Positions 14,771 through 27,383 of a stretch of DNA of 64,000 nucleotides are shown one piece after another; positions within the stretch are counted from its first letter, which is position 1; each line of letters starts with the position of its first letter. Where the stretch lies: positions 202,851,322 to 202,915,321 of the forward strand of contig CM060680.1 of NCBI GenBank assembly GCA_030686995.1, given 5' to 3'. The position numbers and the translations under genes are program-made. The DNA comes from Artemisia argyi. Lineage: Eukaryota > Streptophyta > Magnoliopsida > Asterales > Asteraceae. The notes below the pieces were generated by a model. That model saw nothing but the letters and a program-made list of their open reading frames with translations. It was not told the DNA's origin and did not search any database.

Positions 14771-14786
14771 CAGCGGCGCCAAAAAT
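14769..14786 (-). other. Athila primer-binding site, tRNA-Asp type
   Basis: Read on the minus strand this is TGGCGCCGCTGCCGGGGA, starting two bases after the 5' LTR. It matches the complement of the 3' end of plant tRNA-Asp(GTC) as I recall it, except for one base (GTTG in the tRNA complement, GCTG here). Athila elements commonly use this type of site. Confidence 0.8.
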
Positions 14787-14787
14787 T

Positions 14788-17700
14788 TGATTCGTGTGAA
14801 AACCAATTATAATAATTATAGTATAGTATCGAAGTGATCCGCATAAAATACGGATCACCCGAGTCGTTTTCCAACGAAGGCGAATGGAATCGAGAATATC
14901 GATTCGTGAAATCGTGATTTGTAAAGTGAGAAAGTGAAAAATAGCAATCAAATAGTTCACGTAATCACAAACAAGTATGAAATATGCAAAGATTACAGGC
15001 TAATTATGCACCGAAATGAAATACGTAAAAACGGAAACGCAACCGTAAAATTTAAAACGTAACGTATAATGAAAAATGACCCTACGAACTTGAAAATATT
15101 TTCTAAAATTTTAAAACTAATAAAAAGAATTTTAAGAAAAAGAAAAATATTTTTTGAGTTTTTATTTATTTTCTAGAATTAATTCTCTATTTTTGGAATT
15201 AAAAATGAATTAAAAATAAGGAAAAATAGAAAATTAACTTGGAAAAATGAAAATTAAATTCTAAAAATTCTAAAATATTATAAAAGAAATTATAAAAATA
15301 TTTTTGTATTTTTCAGAACCTTTTTTAATTTTTTTATTGATTTTTGGTAATTTAAAATTATTTAAAAATTGAAAATAATCAAAAGAAAATAAGAAAAATA
15401 GTAAAAAGCCTTGGAAAAATCTGGAAAAATTCCAGAAAATCAAAAATAATAAAAGAAACTAAGAATAAAAATTTGAAGTGAAAAACAGCTTATTTAGAGC
15501 TTTTTCTGACCAAACTGCTTATCACAAGTGCTTATTTATAAGCACTTGTGACCAAAACTTGATGAAAATTAAAACACAGCACAAGTATGAGGTATTAAGC
15601 TCAAAAGTGACAGAAAATGATGAATGATAAGCTTAGAAATGCTCAAATGCACAGTTAGTAGCAATAAGTTAAAAATAAGCTCAAAGATATAAGCAAACCA
15701 AGCAATAAGCAATTCCAGAAACAAAATCTATAAACCAGAATACTAACTCTACTCAAATACAACTCAGTTCACCAACCAAATCACCAATTCAATTACAAAA
15801 TCAAATAAGCAGCCCTACTCTTAAAATCAGAAGCAAGATCAAATCACACAATTAGGAAGGCTAAATAAGCAGTCCTATAAGCTTAATGTGGGAAATCAAA
15901 AATAGAAACTGAAAAGCAGCTACCCTAACTGAGTTTTATTCCAATAACCACACTTAATGCTCAACTAGATTACTATATTAGAACTTGTGAACATAGGCTC
16001 AAAGCTGAGAATCAGGCAATTATCCAGCTTAGGACCAACTTTGAGCTTATGAACAAGTGATCAAATAAGCTGATGAGTTAGATTTTCTAGTTGATATAAA
16101 TGCACAAGCTGGTAATTAACCAAGAACAACAATCCAAATCAATTTTTAAACAGAATTGAAGACTAGAGATTTAATTGAAAACCTGTACAACTAAGTGTAT
16201 TTTGCCACTTTGACTTTTTGTTTTCACTTAATATTTGACTAAAATGAATTTTAACTGCCTAAATCTTTTCCTAAATGATGAATCAAGCTAATTTAATACT
16301 AGATTAATCTAAGTTTACCCTAATTCTAACAGACTTAGCAATCACAGTTCTCAAACTCAAGTTATGTTTCACAGAAATTACTTCTCACATTAATTTTGAC
16401 TTACAAAGTTATAACCTACTGAATTGTTGCAAGACTACAACTGGTTATTCCTAAGTAATGTATCTCTGTAAATTACACCAACAAAACAAACTGATCCAAA
16501 CACCCAGATTCCAGCTGATGCAACTGCTATGAACCAAACACACTGATAAAGTACATTCTTAAGAAACACCTCAGAACTTCAGTTATGATCTCAAATCATC
16601 AAACCTCAATTACAATCCACAACTAATTCAGAAATTCCCAAAACTGAAGTGCAATGATACAATTAAAACACAATCTCAGCTATGAATCTCAATTGAACAG
16701 TACACGTATGCAATCCTCATCAAACTCAGATCTATAATTCTCAGATCTCAAAACCATAAATGACAGCAACTAAGAATTTAATCAATCAAATGAAACAGTA
16801 ATCAATGTACTAATCTAAACTCAGATAACTCAATCTCAGCTATATAAAACAAGCATTTCAACACAGATCTAAATTAACAATACACTATACTAACCAACAA
16901 TTCAAATCAGAAACTACTATTTAAGAATTAAAATAAGAAATTACCAAAGAAATCCCCCTCAGCTAGAACAGAGGGGGCTCACTAAGCACGCCTATCTCTT
17001 GATAGGCTGATTTCACTCTTCTGTATCAGCTATCATCCACCTCAGCATACATGAATCACCTTCTTAAATTTCAATGAACAATGACTCAAATCATCTTACT
17101 ATAAGCTATTTAAGCTCAAATAAGGTGAATAAAAGAAAATAAGCTCTACTGTGAGCTTTTATAACTAGTATATATATATTTTTTTATTTTTTCATTTTTT
17201 TCTTTTCTTTTCTGATTTTTATATTTTTTTTATTTTTATGTAAGTGAAAATAAACTGAATGAAAAGTAAGATATATTGAAGTGAGATTAAACTAAATAGA
17301 ACAGATAATAAGCTTGATAAGAATAGAAGATAAGCTGAGATTTAGAACACAATAAGTTGAAATAATTTGAAGAAAACTAAAATTTTATTAAAACTATTGT
17401 TGAAATTACAAAGAACTAAACTAGATTACAAAGCTGAATAGAATTTGGCAGAGTAACTTTTACACTAAAAAACTACACACTGAAAGCTCAAAACTAAACC
17501 TATTTATAGAAGGAGTGAAGGAGTTGGGGTGATTATGCCAGGTTGGCAATCCACGACTCATCTGTGCTTTCTCTCATCCCATATCAGCCCTTAGATTGGA
17601 TTTGTGTTTCTTTGATCATACCACAGCCCTTAGATGACAAATTGATGCGTGGCTCGTCCAATCAACAGCTTCCATCTGTCCCCAAACGTGCACTACTTTC

Positions 17701-18474
17701 TCTGTCCGTGTCAGAAGGTGTCAGATGCTTCTAGAAAATGTATCCAATGATTGGAATTACGTGTTGTGCTCAATGAAACTCTGCCATGTGTCCATTCTTA
17801 TCTGACTCAGCTCACATAGACCTCCAAGGCATGTGGGAAAGCTTCTAGATGGATAAATGATTGGTGATTGAAGGTTAATTGATTTAACCTTGGTTAATTG
17901 GATGGTTTTAAAAAACTAGGGTTCATGAGGTTGGGGGGTTCTGGGATTTTGGGGGGAAATGAGGGAAAAATAAAAACGTGTTTTGGTTTTATTATTTTTT
18001 TGTTGACTGAGGTTGACCGAGGGAATAATGGGCTCGGGTCAAAAAAATAAGTGATGGGCTTGGGTTTTGGGTAAAGTGTTTGTGGATTGGACTTTTGATA
18101 TTGTTTTTGGACCAGGTTTAAGTGATTAAGGTTTAGGATTATAAATATTGCAAGGACCAAAAATGTAGAATATGAAAGTGCAAGGGTTGATTTTGTCAAT
18201 CTTCTCAAAATATGTCTCAGGGACTATTCTTGCCAAGTCTGAGTAAATAAAGGACTAAAACTGAATCTTGGATCCCCGGCTTTGACTCTTTGACCAACTT
18301 CAACTCTCGTGCTCGTTTTCCGGTTTTCTTGTGATTTTTTTCAGCTTTTTGTGATTTATCCGTACCTGCATATCACAAACACAAAAACACACGTTTTCTT
18401 TGCATTTGTTAGCTCAAATAGTCGTTTTGGGTTGGTATTTGGTCAAATAATAGTGAGTGAATAAGCACTCACCA
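14788..18474 (-). repeat. Athila 5' LTR (right copy)
   Basis: It has the same length (3687 bp) and ends as the left copy. A minus-strand TATA-like TATAAATA lies at 17501-17508, about 970 bp into the LTR. This would put transcription start near 17475 and the long AT-rich part in the transcript. The 104-codon minus frame at 17894-18208 is upstream of this TATA, so it should not be translated from the element's own mRNA. Confidence 0.93.
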
Positions 18475-18479
18475 GTGAC
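18475..18479. repeat. Target-site duplication GTGAC, right copy
   Basis: Matches 5046-5050 exactly. Confidence 0.9.
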
Positions 18480-20240
18480 GCACCAGAGGGTCTGCAAGAA
18501 TTTTCCCAAAACTTGGGTTTTGGTCTTTTAAATATCTAACCTTGTTGAACCCCCAATTTTACTTCACACTAAACCTTAACATTAATCAATCTAAGGTTTA
18601 CCAACTCAAATAGCCAATTTGGAAAATGTTTTTGTGAAGTGTTTATAAGAAATCAATTATCAAAGATAGAAGGAAAGAAGAGATAATTGAGTAGGGGTAT
18701 AATGGGTATTCCTCACATGGCATAAAAGAGAGAAGAGAATATGCCATGGAATATTCCTCTATAGGGAAGAGTGTGAGAGGTTGGGTTAAGAAGTAACCAT
18801 AGTTAGGTTTAGAAAGAGGTGTATAGAGAATAAACCTTGGTTAGGTTAGAAGGTGAACCATGGTTAGGTTAATGGGTGTATCCAAGGGAATGTTCCATAC
18901 TTGGTGTGGTTAAAAGTTAACCATGGTTGGGTAAGAAAATGAGTTAGTTGGAAACTAACCATAGTTTGGTTAGATGTGAACCATGGTTGAGTTAAGAGAA
19001 GTACATTCCAAGGAATATTCCATTTATTGGGGAGAAAGGAGAAATGGATGGTTGAGATGTGTTGTAAGAGAATGAATGGTTGAGATGAAGAGTGTGTAGA
19101 ATATGAGTTGGATTGTGTAAGAGTGAAGAGATGTGTGTAAGGGAATATGTAAGTGTTGGGTGTGATGGGGAGCCTAGTGTGTGTAGAGAATGGGATGGTT
19201 GTGAGTAGTGTGTGTAAATTTGAAAATAAAGTTGTTGAATGTGTAAGGGAATGAGTTGGTTGGATATGATGTGTGTAAGGTGTAAGGAATGTGTCAGATT
19301 GATATGATGGGGAGCCTTGTGTGTGTGAAGAGAGGTATGTGAGTGAAGTGTGTGTATTTTAAATATAAAGGTGTGTGTAGAAAAAAGTGTATGTATGTAT
19401 AGGGAAGAGTATGTATTGGTATATGAGAAAGGTGTATAGGGAATGTATAAAGCGGAGATAATCTTGTGTGGGAGAGTGTGTGAGTAAAAAAGGTGTGAGT
19501 GTGTAAGAGGTGTAAGGGAATATGTAAGAGGTTGTTGGGAAAGGATTTTTAGGAAGGATTGTGGGAGATTTTGGTGGCTTTGTCTTTTGTGAAAATAAGA
19601 TTAAGAAGAGATTAAGAAATAATCTAATTGTCATTAAGAGGAAAAGGTATAGACAATTAAGATTATGAGTTGAGAAAATCATAGGTTACTTATAATTCCA
19701 AGTAACACAACGTCGAGAATCCATAGTTTCATAACTCGTGACTTTTCACGACTCGACGTACTCAACTAACACCTTGGTACAAACAAGCCAAGTGCTTTGC
19801 CATGATGTAAAGCATAACCCAAGTGAGAAAGGATGCGTTTACGCAAAGTGACCTTTGACTTAGTTTGACCAATAAGGGAGTAAACCCGTTACGTGATTAG
19901 AGAAGACGTAAGCACGGGATATGAGCATATGGATGCTTTCACGTGATGTTACGTGAAGTATATAAGCTCCCTAAGTTTAGAAAAGCCTTGGCTAGAGGCA
20001 AGAGTTAGAAAAACATGAATTGGTGTTTTCCCGTAAGCGGATGTTTTAAAAGTTGGATCTCTCTAATCCCAAAACTCATTTCGAGTGTTATCAATTAAGC
20101 ACATAGCATATTCATACATGTATTGAAAGATCCACATTTGTCGGGTAAGGGGAAAGCCGACTTTCAAAAGTCATCCCGATCCATACAGAAGCCTCGCGCG
20201 TCGCCCACGCGTCAACGCGCGGGCAGCGCGCCAGTACCAG
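18480..20240 (-). mobile_element. Right part of the older LTR-like remnant
   Basis: This continues the sequence interrupted at 5050. GCAAGAATTTTCCCAAAACTTGGG at 18494-18517 pairs as an imperfect inverted repeat with CCCAACTTGGGAAAATTTT at 4991-5009. It carries many degenerate repeats of the AACCATGGTTGGGTTA type (18790-19000) and GTGTGTAAGG-type tracts (19070-19370). A GC-rich block at 20186-20225 resembles the one at 5014-5045. No coding capacity was found. Confidence 0.35.
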
Positions 20241-21302
20241 GTATGGGGAGTTGGGGAATTTTGGCTAACGTTTGTTATTTTATGTGTTTCGAAGGTTTAT
20301 TTGTCATCATTAAAACATTAGGAGGTCTTGATAATGTTGCCTCAACGTAAGCTCCTAAACCTTCTTATCTTATTGCCTTCTTCTTCATTTTCTTCTTGAT
20401 GCTTGATTCAAATGAATAGGATTTCTTGAGGAGAATTGCCACGTGAGTTGCATCAACTATCCACCGGTATTACACAAATATAATTAGGGCTGCGAACCTA
20501 TGCAAGTTGGAGAGTACGAAATCAGGTAACAAGTCGACTATGGTTAGTCGACTTAGTAATAAGAATGACAATGGAGCGGATTTGGGGCAGGGCGTTCATC
20601 TCCATCCCCGAACATGATTACAAACATCATCCCAAACCCGCCTCAATCCCCATTGGCAATTATCGGGGCTCCCCGTTAGGGCGAGATGCTCCTCTTAACC
20701 CGTCTCGTACCCTGTTGGGGATCTTATATGGTTGTCTTCTTTGGGTACGATGCTACACCAAATCATGTCTTTCCCCATTTATTCTTGATTTTACACTATA
20801 ACAGTATAATTTTATACAACAACTTGAAAAATCAAGAGGTCATTATTAATAAATTAAGCATAAGTTTTCAACAACAATATCAAACATAAAAAATGATAAG
20901 CTATTTGCGTTGCAAATCAACTTCTTTAGAATATTATGATACAAAACAAGCTTTCATGATCATAATTTTCAATATCACAAATACTGAAAATTAAATAATT
21001 GTATTTTCATTAGGTAAATACCAACGCAATACAATATGTAATTGTACATAGATATATATGTATGTATATATATGTTTCGGAGTGGGGTAGGGATGTCGAG
21101 CTCCGTCCCCGCCCCAAACCCAATAAAATCCCCATTTAGGCCTCAAAATCTGCCCCGTACCCTGATAAGCATGCTCCGCCCTGCCTCAAAAAGTTTTGTT
21201 GCAATGGTGCATGTCGACCACCGATTAAAATACAAGAAATATACATATGAATGTAAACTACAATATTAAATTATTTTCTCCATTGCTTTACATTACTCAT
21301 GT
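20241..21302. other. Intergenic with GC-rich transposon-end-like repeats
   Basis: A short palindrome, AAGTCGACTATGGTTAGTCGACTT, lies near 20530. From 20565 and again from 21080 there are GGGGCAGGG and TCCCCGCCCC-rich segments of a type often found at transposon ends. No borders or target duplications could be fixed, and there is no gene. Confidence 0.3.
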
Positions 21303-21552
21303 TAGGGGAGGCGATACACGATAACGAAATACGATAAAAGACACGAAACAGACATGTAGATAAACAAATTCGGGTCGAGGATAAACAAGTTTGGTCAAAA
21401 ACATAATAACCCATATAACCCGTTTAATTAATGGGTAACACAGGTCATCTATAAACCTTTTTATGTATATAAGCCTCTAAAAGATAAGAAAATATAACTT
21501 GGTTTGATTTTGAATTTGAATTTAAATGTGTTTTCTTATGTATTTTTATATA

Positions 21553-22340
21553 GATTTAAATTATAAAAGAGCAAATTTGCCATTGAAAATATATCAAAAA
21601 AGTATATTTGCCACTCATTTTTTTCAACCACTCTTATTTGCCAATGAACATTAGAGCAACTAGAGTGGTATAAAGTCTTTAAAACTTTTTCTTTGTTTAA
21701 CAATTAATATTTCAATAAATACTATGTTTCAAAAAGTCAATTATATACAAGTGCTCTAATGCATCAAATCTTTCCTAAAGCTTTTCACATAAATTTTATA
21801 AAAACTATATGTATTTAAATTTTTACAAAATGCCCTCCATCTTGTTTATGAGTCACATTGATATTTCCAAATGTTGGTGTTGTTTGTTGTGGTTGTTGAA
21901 ATTGGGCAAAACCAAGAGTCTATGTTTGTGATATGTTAGGTGTGTTCATGAGATTGGTAAAGAAATTTTGATAATGATCCATGTGTGTAACAGTGTGTTT
22001 TTTGGTGCCATTGATAATGGTTTATTGTGTAGATACATGGTTGGTTGTATAGGCTTCATTTAGTGTGAAAGAATATATTCTTTTACAATGCAATAAAACA
22101 TTCATATCTACTTTCCTATATTGAAATGCCAAGACATATATAAGAGGAATATTACAGAGAATATATTGGCCAACAATGCTAGGCTAAAGCTTTTGACCAA
22201 CTGATGTGGTGAAGTGGTCATTCCTAGCTAAATAAGTTCCTAACCAATGATCCTATAAGTTCTACTATGTGTTTACTTTGTTGATTTGAACTCATTTGTT
22301 ACTGTCTGCAACAATGAACCATTTGGAACTACATGATTTC

Positions 22341-22396
<56 letters not shown>

Positions 22397-23586
22397 AAAA
22401 AAATTTGAACTCATTTGTCTTGCTGTTGTGTAACAATGAAAACTTGATAATGACATGTAAAGGCTTATCTTCATAACTGATGGTGTAAAAGTTTATGCAG
22501 GATGAGAATGCTCAAAATGGTTTGCAAGTATACTTGTATATATACACATGCGTAATATAATAAAACAATAAAAAAGCAACCCGTAATTAAGTAAAAAATG
22601 AAGAAATGTGCTTAATGGAGGGTATAAGATGGAAACTTAACAAGTTTGCATTTAATGAAAACAACTTGTAATATATTGTATCAAACGCTAGGTAGATTAC
22701 AAGTCATTCTATCAAAAGTCATTTACAAAGTCTTTACCACAATGGTTCAAGTTGTATAATAGCTTTTTGAAATAGTACACAGTCATTCAAAAACCACAGG
22801 TTGCTCTTAGTCATTAGTGCAAGTTTTGCCATTCCTCCGTTAAACTGGCTCACTAGGCCTGGGTGGCTCAAACTTGTGCGATGTGACGTCACGTGTAAGT
22901 CTAGATGACAGGTCTGACTTGTAAACGATCCAATTGGGATGACATTTACGTATATAATTTCATTTTCCTATTCACTTGAGGCTTAAATTAGCATTTCTTT
23001 TACAACTTCGGACAAGCTGTGAGACAAGCTACTTGTAAGAGAATTTGTACACAGTTTTAGTTGATGTTTTAAATCATTTCGAGGTCTTCTAAATGTTTGC
23101 TTTAGGTTGTGTTTCTTTTTTTTCTCTTAGCTAAAAGGTAAGTGGGTCCCATGTGGGTCCACATCTCTTAGCATGTCGGGGAAGGATCTATATTTCTTCC
23201 CTTGTAGACATAGATAAAATAAGGGAAATAAATGAGTCCCACTTAAAAAATAAATAATATTAAATAATTTAGTAGGGTTTAATGGGTCCATGACCTTAAC
23301 TAAGGGAAAAAAGAAACAACACTTTAGTACACTATTCTTTCTAAGCTCTTTTAGATTGCATTTGCACCTTTGCACTTGATATTTAACAGAATATTCGTTA
23401 AAAGTAACAAACTTTTTTCCTTGTTAACTCACAAAGTACCAAAATTAAACATCTAAAATATTTGAGTGGAATACACACTTATTATCCAGTTCAATGGCAA
23501 ATAATGGTAGATGAAAAAATAAGTGACAAAACAACACTTCTGATACATTTTCAATGGCAAATTTGCTCTTTTAACCTTTAAATTAA
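21553..23586. mobile_element. TIR element of about 2.0 kb with 100-bp inverted ends
   Basis: AAAGAGCAAATTTGCCATTG near 21565 recurs inverted as CAATGGCAAATTTGCTCTTT near 23552. Similarity runs about 100 bp on each side (21553-21650 and 23489-23586) with scattered mismatches. No transposase frame is visible inside. Long inverted ends suggest a Mutator-like or foldback element, but no target duplication could be confirmed. Confidence 0.55.
22345..22393. repeat. (AT)n microsatellite
   Basis: An AT run of about 49 bp. Confidence 0.95.
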
Positions 23587-23879
23587 GATTATACTCTTAT
23601 GAGGATTTAAACTTGGTGAACTTGTCAATTTTTTAAATCATTTTATCATTTTGGTTTATGAAATGATTGATTCATGAACTCATGAACATGCTATTCTACA
23701 GTTTACGCAAGTCCCACACGGGTTACATGTGTTACACAAGTTCATGTTATGGTTAAGCGACATGTATTACACAAGTTCATCTTAGGATTAAGTTTCCTGA
23801 CACGATGAATAAATGGATCATGCTTGGGTTAAGGTTTCAAAAATAAGTCAACACGAACCCGACTCGATTAACATCCCTA

Positions 23880-25129
23880 CTTCTATTCCTACTTGGTCAT
23901 CCTTCATAACAATCATCTCATTCGATCATCAATTACTTCGTAATAACTATTTTCTATTTCCAGTAACCGGAATATCTTAATTTCCTAGGTCAATATTGAG
24001 AATATTTAAGTACAAGCATCATTGAATCTTGCAGCATCTTGTGCAAGCATCTTTGATCTACGATTACGATAATGGTTTCCCCAACACAAACATTATGCTC
24101 ATTAATAAACCCACTTCCATTCTTCGAAAATTTCTTGAGTTTAGCCAAATGCCGCTAAATGTTCGAAAATTTCCAATGCAAATAGTAGGAATGAAAAAAA
24201 AAAAAAAAAAAAAAAAAAAAGTAGAAATTTTCACTTGATTCGCGTAAATTCACCAAACTAGATAAGCAATGTAAAAGTGTGGCACGCATAAAGTATCACT
24301 TCCTATTTGCACATTATCAAAGTAGCAATGGAAGCACAACCCCAGAAACAATGTAAACTCAATGTTCATCAACTATAATAATCTTGATAGATTTATGATT
24401 GATCAAAATCCAGGAAAATAAACTTCGTGGTGTAAAACAATTGGAAGTGATAGATATGAAGTTTGGTAACCAAAGACACCACAAGTTGTCAAGTTCAAAA
24501 GATTGGGCTACGAGTCTCTAGATTATTAAAAAAATTGGGCTATCAATCTCCTGACTTTTTTCTTCATGTTGGGCTGTTATAAACCCATTTTAGTTGTGCT
24601 ATTTTTATAACCAAAGCTTTACATTAATTTTTAAATAGTTCAATATTTTTTCAGCTATGTAAAAATCACCCGAGTGTCCATATTGATCAATTTATAAAAC
24701 TTGGTTATTATTTAACAGAGATAGCAATTCATATGTGGTTCGAATTGGTATCACTCAACCATGACGTCATTTACATAAATTAGAAGATGTTTTTGTAGAT
24801 ATCAAGATATGTTTTTGTGTAAACCTTAGAGTTTTAGTTTTAACTCACGTTACTTTTTACAAAACTTGAACCCATATATATCATTTCACATAGAGGTGAC
24901 ATTTTGAGATTCACTAGTTAAACAATGATTAGTTAGGTAAAATATTTATGAGATGTTGGGTCTCACTAAATACTATAAATACTATAGTGGGTTAATAATT
25001 TGTAAATGCATTTTTAACGGCAGAATTATATTAAGAAAAAAGCTATTAGTAAGACACTACAACCTAAATAGTACATTTACAATATAGAAATAAACAAAGC
25101 TATAGATTCCTCCCAAAGCTTTAATTTAT
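23880..25129. other. Intergenic
   Basis: AT-rich with an A-run at 24190-24220. No gene or bounded element seen. Confidence 0.4.
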
Positions 25130-25652
25130 CAGTTTTTGTTATTCCGTGCAGTCATCCTTTTATTTCGCTATTAAAACACAACCCTTATAAATTTCGATCT
25201 TTGTGTGTATTTTGTGACCATTCTACCCTTACCTTTTTTCAAATTTCGAATGGTAAAATAGTCATTTTAATATGAACAAAATACACACAAAGCCGTATAT
25301 GAGAGTGTGCGAAGTATGCTATCGCACAGGGCCTCCAATTTCTAGGGGCCTCAAAATATGTACCTCTTTATATAGTTGTGGACTCAAAATTCATTTTCAA
25401 CCTCAAAATGTTGACGACATATGGAATCATTTACTTCAAGTGAGCGACCGTGATAAAAAAGCTCATAAAATTTAAAGCTAATCGTTACAATATATATTTT
25501 AATTGTCATGTTTAGTTATCATATAAACGGTTTTGCACAGGGCCTCCGCTAGCCCAGCTACGGCATTAAATACACACGAAGGTAGAAATTTGAAAGTTTT
25601 GTGTTTTAATAGCAAAAGAAAAAAATGACTATACGGGACAACAAAAATTGAC
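25130..25652. mobile_element. MITE with 80-bp terminal inverted repeats
   Basis: TTTTTGTTATTCCGTGCAGT at 25132 pairs with the inverted copy ending AACAAAAATTGAC near 25652. GCTATTAAAACACAA near 25168 pairs with TTGTGTTTTAATAGC near 25607. The arms are about 83 bp with moderate divergence. The interior has GCACAGGGCCTCC twice and no coding frame. Confidence 0.6.
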
Positions 25653-27168
25653 AAGTCAGATGTCTTTCCAAGTCATTAGCCCATATTGGTTATTTGATAA
25701 AAAAAAATGCAATTCTATACAATTACCTAACAGATATAAGTGGGTCTAGTGGGTAATTATTATTTTATTTTATTTCTTTTACTTTTTTTATCTTTTACTG
25801 AAGAAAAAAAAAAGCAGAAATAGAAAATTCTTGTCAAACCGACCAAAAGCCATCTAGACTCATGACTCGACCCGGCCCACCTATTCTACCACCTCATTTT
25901 CACATTAAATCAATGGTTCGAAAAAAAAACTTTGAATATAGAGCATGGTTGGAGATGGCTTTTTCCTCTATTTTTCAAATTTATAGAAATATGTAGGTCA
26001 GAAAGCATGGTCGGAGATGAATAAAACCACTTATATGCTTATTAACCTACATATCATTCAATCCAAACCCTAAAACAGTTCATGTGCTTATTTTTTAGCA
26101 GTTTTACAAAATCAATTAAGTAGTTTTACAATATAACTGCTTATCCAAACCCTGATCAATAAAAACACTTATGTGTTTATTAACCTATATATCATTAAAT
26201 CCAAACCCTAATCAATAAAAACGCATATGTGCTTATTAACATACATTTCAATCAATCTAAAACCTAATACATAATCTGCTTATAAACCCTATTCAATAAA
26301 CTGCTTCTGTGCTTACTTTTAAGCAGAATAATTGTTAAATATAGCGATGACTAACATGCAGTAAACCCTAATCCTAAAATTAAATAATCGAATCAATAGA
26401 GAACTTACGTGGATTCTAGTAGGAGCCATTTCACAACAAAAGAAACACAGATCCGCTAACACCTTATGATTTGGTGGCAAGATCGCTTGATTTCATGTTA
26501 GCATCAGTAATGTGTGTGTGATTTTCGTTGGAGTAAAGTGTGAGAGTGGATGATCGGTTTTTTTTTTAAAGGTATTAATCTTTTGGTCTTTAATTATTAT
26601 TATTTGGTGTACTTTGGTAGTACAAAAGTGGGATTTTATTCCTGCAAAGTAAGATTTTGGTACTTTTCCAATGGTACTTTTTTTTAACTTTCGCACATTA
26701 GCCGGAATCGCACATTAGAAAATCGCACATTTGTGATTAAAAGTCAAACACCACGTGGGGTAAATTTGAAATTATGTGGGCTTGCAAATGATTGGTTTTG
26801 TACCTTAGGTATGGACACGTGTCACAATTCTACTGGAATCGCACATTCACACATTCGCACGTGGCTCTTTTGAGAAAACCACTTATTTTTAGCTTCATTT
26901 AGGAAAATCCTCAACTTTTTGGCTTTATTTGAGAATTTTCTCTTTATTCAATGATTCGGTCTTAAGCATATAAGCAGTTTTTTCTTTTTCTTTTTTTTTT
27001 TTTTTTAATGGAGATTACAAGCAAACATTACATAGATAGTATCATCTTTTAGCAATACAACATTTTTCTTAGATACGTCATACGGTCACTTATTTTTATA
27101 AAGTCAAATTCATATACAGTACATCATAAACTACACATACGTCAAACAGTGAATGAAGGTGGATGGAC
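25653..27168. other. Intergenic with diverged short repeats
   Basis: Between 26030 and 26270 the phrase TGCTTATTAACCTACATATCA, followed by CCAAACCCTAA, occurs about three times with divergence. The motif TCGCACATT recurs four or more times at 26690-26860. No gene seen. Confidence 0.4.
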
Positions 27169-27383
27169 TCACTTAAGATAAGGAAACTACTAAAGCAATA
27201 CTTGGAAGCTACCTTCTTGATTACTTGGTGGCACATTTGGAATTTTCGCAATAAGTCAATCTTTTCATCTAACAGTCCTTCAAAGGCGGTGATTCTTGAT
27301 AATATTGTTACTCAAGCTTTTGTTTAATGTAATTCTAAAACTAGGAGAAACATTAATTGGATTGGTTGGCTTCAAAGTCGTGG
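27169..27383 (+). pseudogene. LINE ORF2 C-terminal fragment
   Basis: A plus-strand reading starting SLKIRKLLKQYLEATF contains TWWHIWNFRNKSIF and, after an in-frame TAA at 27325, NINWIGWLQS. The order W-W-x-I-W-x-x-R-N then W-I-x-W-L is what I recognise at the C-terminus of plant LINE reverse-transcriptase proteins. Only about 70 codons survive, with at least one stop. A T-run follows. Confidence 0.6.

Larger units (their letters stand above)
5051..18474 (-). mobile_element. Athila-type Ty3/gypsy LTR retrotransposon, gag-protease only, 13.4 kb
   Basis: The element has two 3687-bp LTRs, a 5-bp target duplication, a primer-binding site inside the right LTR and a polypurine tract inside the left LTR, so it is transcribed on the minus strand. 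Its one coding block encodes an Athila-style gag, a zinc knuckle and an aspartic protease. No reverse transcriptase, RNase H or integrase is present: the frame ends in the linker that normally leads into reverse transcriptase, and about 2.3 kb of non-coding sequence follows. By eye the LTRs differ at about twenty positions plus two 1-bp indels, which indicates a young insertion. Two in-frame stops break the gag, so this copy would depend on proteins from relatives. Confidence 0.93.
21303..23879. mobile_element. Possible hAT-like non-autonomous element, interrupted
   Basis: The left end reads TAGGGGAGGCGATACACGAT. The right end reads CGATTAACATCCCTA, whose reverse complement is TAGGGATGTTAATCG. 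Ends of the type TAGGGNTG with ACACGA-rich subterminal sequence are familiar in non-autonomous hAT elements. No clear 8-bp target duplication was found. A second TIR element lies inside. Confidence 0.35.

Noticed and set aside
17894..18208. 104-codon minus frame with a hydrophobic N-terminus, present in both Athila LTRs (also 8157-8471)
   Set aside because: It lies upstream of the LTR TATA box, so it would not be in the element's own mRNA. Its conservation is explained by the youth of the LTR pair.
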